A stretch of DNA of 64,000 nt, taken from contig NZ_CP107852.1 of NCBI RefSeq assembly GCF_036346875.1, forward strand, positions 3,410,001 to 3,474,000. Direction: 5' to 3'. Under the pieces are notes generated by a model. It ran no database searches, was not told where the DNA came from, and was given only the letters and a program-made list of their open reading frames with translations. Shown one piece after another: positions 60,628-64,000 of this stretch. The stretch's first letter is position 1, and each line of letters begins with the position of its first letter. A program made the translations under genes and the position numbers. This stretch comes from Nocardia sp. NBC_00508 (lineage in GTDB: Bacteria; Actinomycetota; Actinomycetes; Mycobacteriales; Mycobacteriaceae).

Positions 60628-61092
60628 GTGCTGGGACCCGATGAGCTCGCCCGGATCGAACAGCAACTCCGCAGCGAAGCGCGGCGCGACGGCATCGCAC
60701 ATTTCGTGATCGGCGTCGCCGTGTTCCGCGCGGGCAGACTTCTGCTGGTGCGCCGGGCCGCGGACGACTATCGCGGCGGTTTGTACGAACTGCCCGGCGG
60801 AGGTGTCGAATCCGGAGAGACATTTGCCGAGTGCGTGGCGCGGGAATTGCTGGAGGAAACGGGGTTGCGTGTGCGCGCCATCACCGACTTCCTGGGCGGA
60901 TTCGATTACGCCACCCGGACCAAGTCGAAAGTGCGCAAATACAGCTATGTCGTAGACGCGGAACCGGGTGATGTCGCCCTGGCGCCGCGCGAGCACGACG
61001 CGTTCGCCTGGATCGACGCAGAGGGCCTCGACGAACTGCCGATGGCGCCCGATACGCGGCAGACTGTCAGCACACTGGTCGATCGGGTCTGA
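60628..61092 (+). CDS. Nudix hydrolase
   Basis: A 154-residue pyrophosphohydrolase. The complete Nudix box runs over residues 58-80 (G58, E64, R72-E73-L74, E76-E77, G79), in PGGGVESGETFAECVARE followed by LLEETGL. The substrate might be an oxidised or non-canonical nucleotide, or a sugar or nucleoside diphosphate; it cannot be told. The GTG start follows CCGGAGGTAGCGAC; a TTG start seven codons earlier is less likely. The MFS gene follows after a 72-base gap. Confidence 0.9.
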   Translation: MLGPDELARIEQQLRSEARRDGIAHFVIGVAVFRAGRLLLVRRAADDYRGGLYELPGGGVESGETFAECVARELLEETGLRVRAITDFLGGFDYATRTKSKVRKYSYVVDAEPGDVALAPREHDAFAWIDAEGLDELPMAPDTRQTVSTLVDRV

Positions 61093-61158
61093 TTCGCACG
61101 CCGCGGGATTCGCCGCCTGCCTGCGGTGCGCGGCACCGTCGCCGAACGCAGTACCCTC

Positions 61159-61167
61159 GCGGACGTG
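61159..61167 (+). promoter_or_regulatory. Possible leaderless promoter of the MFS gene
   Basis: TACCCT (61152-61157) fits an actinobacterial -10 element and ends seven bases before GTG 61165, so transcription would start at or next to the initiation codon. No ribosome binding site is visible before this GTG, consistent with a leaderless mRNA. Confidence 0.45.
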
Positions 61168-62517
61168 TCGACTGGTCACGCCGAAGGCATCACTCCCGCG
61201 GAGCAGCAGCCGATCGGTCTGCGCGCGGCACTGCGGGAAAGCCCGGGCGTGTCGCGTCTGGCCGCGGTGCGCTTCGCCGGGCAATTCGGCGATGGGATGT
61301 TCCAGGCGGCGCTCTCGGGCGCGATTCTGTTCAATCCCGAGCGGGAAACCGATCCGCTGGCCATCGCGGCGGGCTTCGCCGTGCTGCTGTTGCCGTATTC
61401 GCTGATCGGACCATACGCGGGCGCGCTGCTGGATCGCTGGGACCGGCGCGCCGTGCTGCTGGTGGCCAACGTGCTGCGCGCGATCTTGATCGCCCTGGTG
61501 AGCGCGGGCCTGATCGCCGGGGTCGGCGAGACACCCCTGCTGCTCTTGGCGCTGGCCGTGGTCGGCGTCAGCCGCTTCGTCCTGGCGGGTGTGTCGGCGG
61601 CGCTGCCGCGGGTGCTGGCGCAGGCGTGGCTGGTGCCGATGAACTCGGTGTTCGCCACGGTCGCCTCCGGATGCGCCGGTCTGGGCGCGGCCACCGCGGT
61701 CGGCGTGATCGGGCTGATCGGAGCGGGGGACTTCGCCTCGTCGGTCGCGGTCGCGGTGAGCGGCGCCGGGTCGGTGGTCGGCGCGATACTGGCGGCCGGG
61801 TTCCGTCGGCATGTGCTCGGTCCGGCCTCCGACGCCGCGGCGCGGGAGAACACCGTGCACGCGATCGCCACCGGACTGCGCACCGGCGCCACAGCGGTAT
61901 GGCAATCGGTGCAAGTCACCACGGCGATGCTGGGGATAGGCACGCATCGGATCGTCTTCGGCGTGAATACGCTCATCATGGTGCTGGTGCTGCGCCAGGT
62001 TCCGGTGGACGGCTCGGGGCTCAGCGGTGGTCTGGTCGGTTTCGGCGTCGCCATCGCCGCCACCGCGGCGGGCATGCTGGTGGCCGCTGTCGTGGCGCCG
62101 CTGCTCATCCCCAGGCTGGGGCGGCCGCGCACGGTGGTCGCCGGTCTGATCACCGCCTTGCTGGTGCAAATCACCCTGGTCACACCGATCGCGTTCGCCG
62201 ACTCGGGCACCGCGGTGCAGCGCGCGCATCAACTTCTGCTGGTCGGCGCGTTTCTGTTGGGGCTGGCCGGGCAGACGATCAAGCTCACCGGTGACGCGAC
62301 AATGCAGATCGATATCGATGACGCACGGCGGGGCCAGGTATTCGCATTACAGGACACCGTCTTCAACATCGCGTTCGTGCTGGCGATCGCGGTTGCGGCG
62401 CTGGTGATTCCGGACGACGGCCGATCGCTGGCCGTGATTCTCGCCGGCGCCGCGATCTACGGCGCGGGCATCGCGGCGATCGCGCTGAACACGCGACGCG
62501 GCACACTCACGCGATGA
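61165..62517 (+). CDS. MFS transporter (12-TM)
   Basis: A 450-residue membrane transporter. The conserved N-terminal region [20 protein letters not shown] is followed by motif A-like [19 protein letters not shown] near residue 95 and about twelve hydrophobic segments. The C-terminal half includes [18 protein letters not shown]. The family resembles small actinobacterial MFS proteins next to housekeeping genes; the substrate is unknown. GTG 61165 is favoured because of the leaderless-type -10; GTG 61126 is the longer alternative. The last 11 bases overlap the convergent gene at 62507. Confidence 0.85.
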   Translation: MSTGHAEGITPAEQQPIGLRAALRESPGVSRLAAVRFAGQFGDGMFQAALSGAILFNPERETDPLAIAAGFAVLLLPYSLIGPYAGALLDRWDRRAVLLVANVLRAILIALVSAGLIAGVGETPLLLLALAVVGVSRFVLAGVSAALPRVLAQAWLVPMNSVFATVASGCAGLGAATAVGVIGLIGAGDFASSVAVAVSGAGSVVGAILAAGFRRHVLGPASDAAARENTVHAIATGLRTGATAVWQSVQVTTAMLGIGTHRIVFGVNTLIMVLVLRQVPVDGSGLSGGLVGFGVAIAATAAGMLVAAVVAPLLIPRLGRPRTVVAGLITALLVQITLVTPIAFADSGTAVQRAHQLLLVGAFLLGLAGQTIKLTGDATMQIDIDDARRGQVFALQDTVFNIAFVLAIAVAALVIPDDGRSLAVILAGAAIYGAGIAAIALNTRRGTLTR

Positions 62518-62995
62518 ACGGTTCGTCGCCGAGGGTTCGTCCGTCGCGGCTCAACCAGTGCGCCAAGTGGTGGGGCAGCGCGTCGGCCAGTGCGGCGGAA
62601 TGGTCGGAGTCCGGCTGCGTGGACAGTACATCCGCCGGCTCCGCGCCGTCGACGAGGCGATCGGGCGCCTCCTGCTCGGTGCGCACGATCCAATCCAACG
62701 GCTCGCTCGCTGCGTCGGTGGGCAGACCGGTGACCTGGTGATTCCAGGTGCCGAGCCCGGTGGGGTCGGTGAAGAAATGGTCGAGCACACCGTCGTCGTC
62801 GAGATCCAGCGCCGCGATATCGGCGACGCCGGAGCCGGAAGAATCCCAGAGCGCGTCGTCGGCGCTGCCATCTCCGTCGAAGTCCAGCCGCACCGCGTCG
62901 GCGGCTCCCGTGTCGCCGAGTTCCAGGTCGGCCGGACTGGTCCAAACGTGCACGGGACCGTCGCCGGTGCCGAACACGTACTCGATCTCGTTCAT
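62507..62995 (-). CDS. Asp/Gly-rich repeat hypothetical protein (DUF6802-like)
   Basis: A 162-residue acidic soluble protein. It contains calcium-loop-like repeats: [40 protein letters not shown], and [11 protein letters not shown]. The DxDGDGxxDD pattern resembles dockerin or thrombospondin-3-type Ca-binding loops. There is no signal peptide. Similar short proteins are conserved in Nocardia and relatives, without known function. The ATG is followed by NEIEYVFG, and the 3' end overlaps the convergent MFS gene by 11 bases. Confidence 0.72.
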   Translation of the reverse strand: MNEIEYVFGTGDGPVHVWTSPADLELGDTGAADAVRLDFDGDGSADDALWDSSGSGVADIAALDLDDDGVLDHFFTDPTGLGTWNHQVTGLPTDAASEPLDWIVRTEQEAPDRLVDGAEPADVLSTQPDSDHSAALADALPHHLAHWLSRDGRTLGDEPFIA

Positions 62996-63125
62996 ATACC
63001 TTTGGACGCGCGCGCAGCGACACCGGTTCCATTACCCGGACGTTTTCCGATTCTCGTCCCACGTTCGCGGGCGCAGTTCCGGTATGTTGACCTGTCGGCG
63101 GCCGACCGACAGGAGACAACACGAC

Positions 63126-63218
63126 ATGGGTTTTCCGGCGAAGACGCCCGATGCGGTGACAAAACTGCTGGGCGCGTGGAAGACCCGGGCCGCTACCGGT
63201 CGCCCGGCGGTCGGCTAG
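63126..63218 (+). CDS. Orphan 30-residue small protein
   Basis: An ATG-initiated ORF of 30 codons with GACAGGAGACAACACGAC upstream. The peptide is [20 protein letters not shown] then [10 protein letters not shown]: basic, with one amphipathic helix ([14 protein letters not shown]). It sits between a divergent gene (62995) and the secreted-protein gene at 63238. It may be a small regulatory or coupled leader peptide; the 19-base distance to the next start favours co-transcription. Confidence 0.5.
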   Translation: MGFPAKTPDAVTKLLGAWKTRAATGRPAVG

Positions 63219-63237
63219 CGGCCGCCGAGCCGACGTG

Positions 63238-64000
63238 ATGCGCCGATCCGGAATCACATCCCCTTGTGCACCGGCGTTGTTCGGCGCGCTACTCGCCGGC
63301 GTTCTCACTATGCCGATGCCCGCCGCGCAGTCCGCACCGTTCCCGTGGGCGCCGCCGCCGGTGAACAGCTGCGGTGAGGTCGGGTTCGATCCGCTCGATC
63401 GCGAGCCCGATCCCGCGCAGCCGCCTCCTCCGCCACTGCCGCCGCAGATCGATATTCCGGTTCCGGTCCCGGAGATCACGCCGGTTCCAGTGCCCGACCC
63501 GCCACAGGACAACACGCGGATCGTCCCCGACCCACTGCCGGAGAATCCGTGCGACAACCCGTGCCCGGATATCAGGGACAACCCGAAACCGCCGGAGCCC
63601 GATGCCGATCCGAGCCCGAAGTCCGACAACGGCACCGCTCCCGGGCCCGGCACTGGTTCGGGCTCCAGCTCTGGTTCCGCCCCGGGGTCGGGCAGCGGCT
63701 CGGGCTCCGGAAGCAGTTCGGGTTCGGGTAGCGGCTCGGGTTCCGGCAGCGGCTCGGGTTCCGGTGACCCGGTCAAACTGCCGCGCATCGAGTTCAAGCC
63801 GGAGGTCGAACCGATTCCGATTCCGGTGCCCGGCGGTCCGGGTGAGGAGCCACAGCCCGCTCCGCCGCACGTGGTGCATCCGGCTGAACCGGGTCCGCTC
63901 GCGGCGCCGGTGGCCGCGCCGCGCGTCGAATCGGTACGGCTGGTCGGTCAGGTGACCGGGCACGGTTCGGAGAACCGCACCGACATGCGCTGGCAGGTCG
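63238..64000 (+). CDS. Secreted Pro-rich/Gly-Ser-linker protein, 3' truncated by window edge
   Basis: The frame stays open to the window end (254 codons). A signal peptide spans about residues 1-32 ([19 protein letters not shown]). A Pro-rich segment follows ([23 protein letters not shown], with cysteine pair [10 protein letters not shown]), then a long Gly-Ser repeat (about residues 138-175) and a second Pro/Glu-rich stretch. The final visible residues [16 protein letters not shown] resemble the beginning of a DUF4185 domain (weak inference). GTG 63235 directly precedes this ATG and is an alternative start. Likely a cell-wall or surface enzyme on a flexible stalk. Confidence 0.75.
   Translation, partial: MRRSGITSPCAPALFGALLAGVLTMPMPAAQSAPFPWAPPPVNSCGEVGFDPLDREPDPAQPPPPPLPPQIDIPVPVPEITPVPVPDPPQDNTRIVPDPLPENPCDNPCPDIRDNPKPPEPDADPSPKSDNGTAPGPGTGSGSSSGSAPGSGSGSGSGSSSGSGSGSGSGSGSGSGDPVKLPRIEFKPEVEPIPIPVPGGPGEEPQPAPPHVVHPAEPGPLAAPVAAPRVESVRLVGQVTGHGSENRTDMRWQV

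Noticed and set aside
60398-60823. 142-codon N-terminal extension of the pirin frame
   Set aside because: Arg-rich and unlike any pirin; a strong GGAGG precedes the ATG at 60397.
62457-63797. Minus-strand ORF of 446 codons starting with a Pro-Glu repeat
   Set aside because: It is the antisense of the Gly-Ser repeat, the small ORF and the Asp-rich gene. The plus strand has a signal peptide and protein-like composition; the minus strand is Arg-rich nonsense after the repeat.

Overview
This is a high-GC actinobacterial chromosome segment, most likely from Nocardia or a close mycolic-acid-containing relative. The evidence is a complete mce operon (yrbEA-yrbEB-mceABCDEF plus an Mce-associated protein), the Sdh1-type succinate dehydrogenase set in mycobacterial order, a FadE10-like acyl-CoA dehydrogenase, a DinB2-type polymerase, a Zmp1-like M13 peptidase, frequent GTG starts, and XRE/DUF397 regulatory modules. 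No rRNA, tRNA, insertion sequence, prophage or CRISPR array was recognised. It reads as core and near-core chromosome with several small accessory modules.

Layout. 1-4.7 kb: the 3' end of a modular polyketide synthase (DH-KR-ACP) overlapping a fatty acyl-AMP ligase that carries a ~195-residue low-complexity insertion. 4.8-6.6 kb: an S4 RNA-binding protein and a secreted NlpC/P60 hydrolase behind a clear ydaO-type (c-di-AMP) riboswitch, then a small coiled-coil protein. 6.7-11.3 kb: an AAA ATPase, a FadE10-like dehydrogenase and an alpha/beta hydrolase. 11.4-15.8 kb: an Rv0250c-like small protein and sdhCAB. 15.8-18.6 kb: a small membrane protein, a DUF397 gene with a coupled leader ORF, a paralogue of a DUF397-associated protein, an AlkA-type glycosylase and a 34-codon orphan small ORF. 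18.6-27.6 kb: a fused FAD/Fe-S 2-hydroxyacid dehydrogenase, an ABC exporter behind a MerR-type promoter, a secreted TAP-like peptidase, and a TetR/MFS efflux pair with two visible operators. 27.7-37.5 kb: a YhdH-type oxidoreductase, DinB2-like polymerase, Lon with an HspR (HAIR) box, a DUF445 membrane protein, a TIGR03084 protein, LhgO, an SRPBCC protein and RNase HI. 37.6-47.1 kb: the mce operon on the minus strand, its genes overlapping or nearly so. 47.1-57 kb: a secreted S1 protease, MFS transporter, lipoprotein, beta-lactamase-fold esterase, P450, L,D-transpeptidase and M13 metallopeptidase. 57-64 kb: a tandem-DUF397/XRE-DUF5753/partner module, a DUF4190 protein, pirin, Nudix, MFS, an Asp-rich repeat protein, a 30-codon small ORF and the 5' part of a secreted Pro/Gly-Ser-rich protein that runs off the window.

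Themes. Many genes act at the cell envelope: lipid uptake (mce), peptidoglycan remodelling (NlpC/P60 under c-di-AMP control, L,D-transpeptidase) and secreted proteases. Another group handles central or lipid oxidation (FadE, Sdh1, LhgO, FAD/Fe-S dehydrogenase, Lon under heat-shock control). Long perfect hairpins close most transcription units, usually between convergent genes. The least explained items are the two related DUF397 modules, three very short ORFs with good ribosome binding sites, the insertion inside the acyl-AMP ligase, and a shared 27-bp intergenic repeat.
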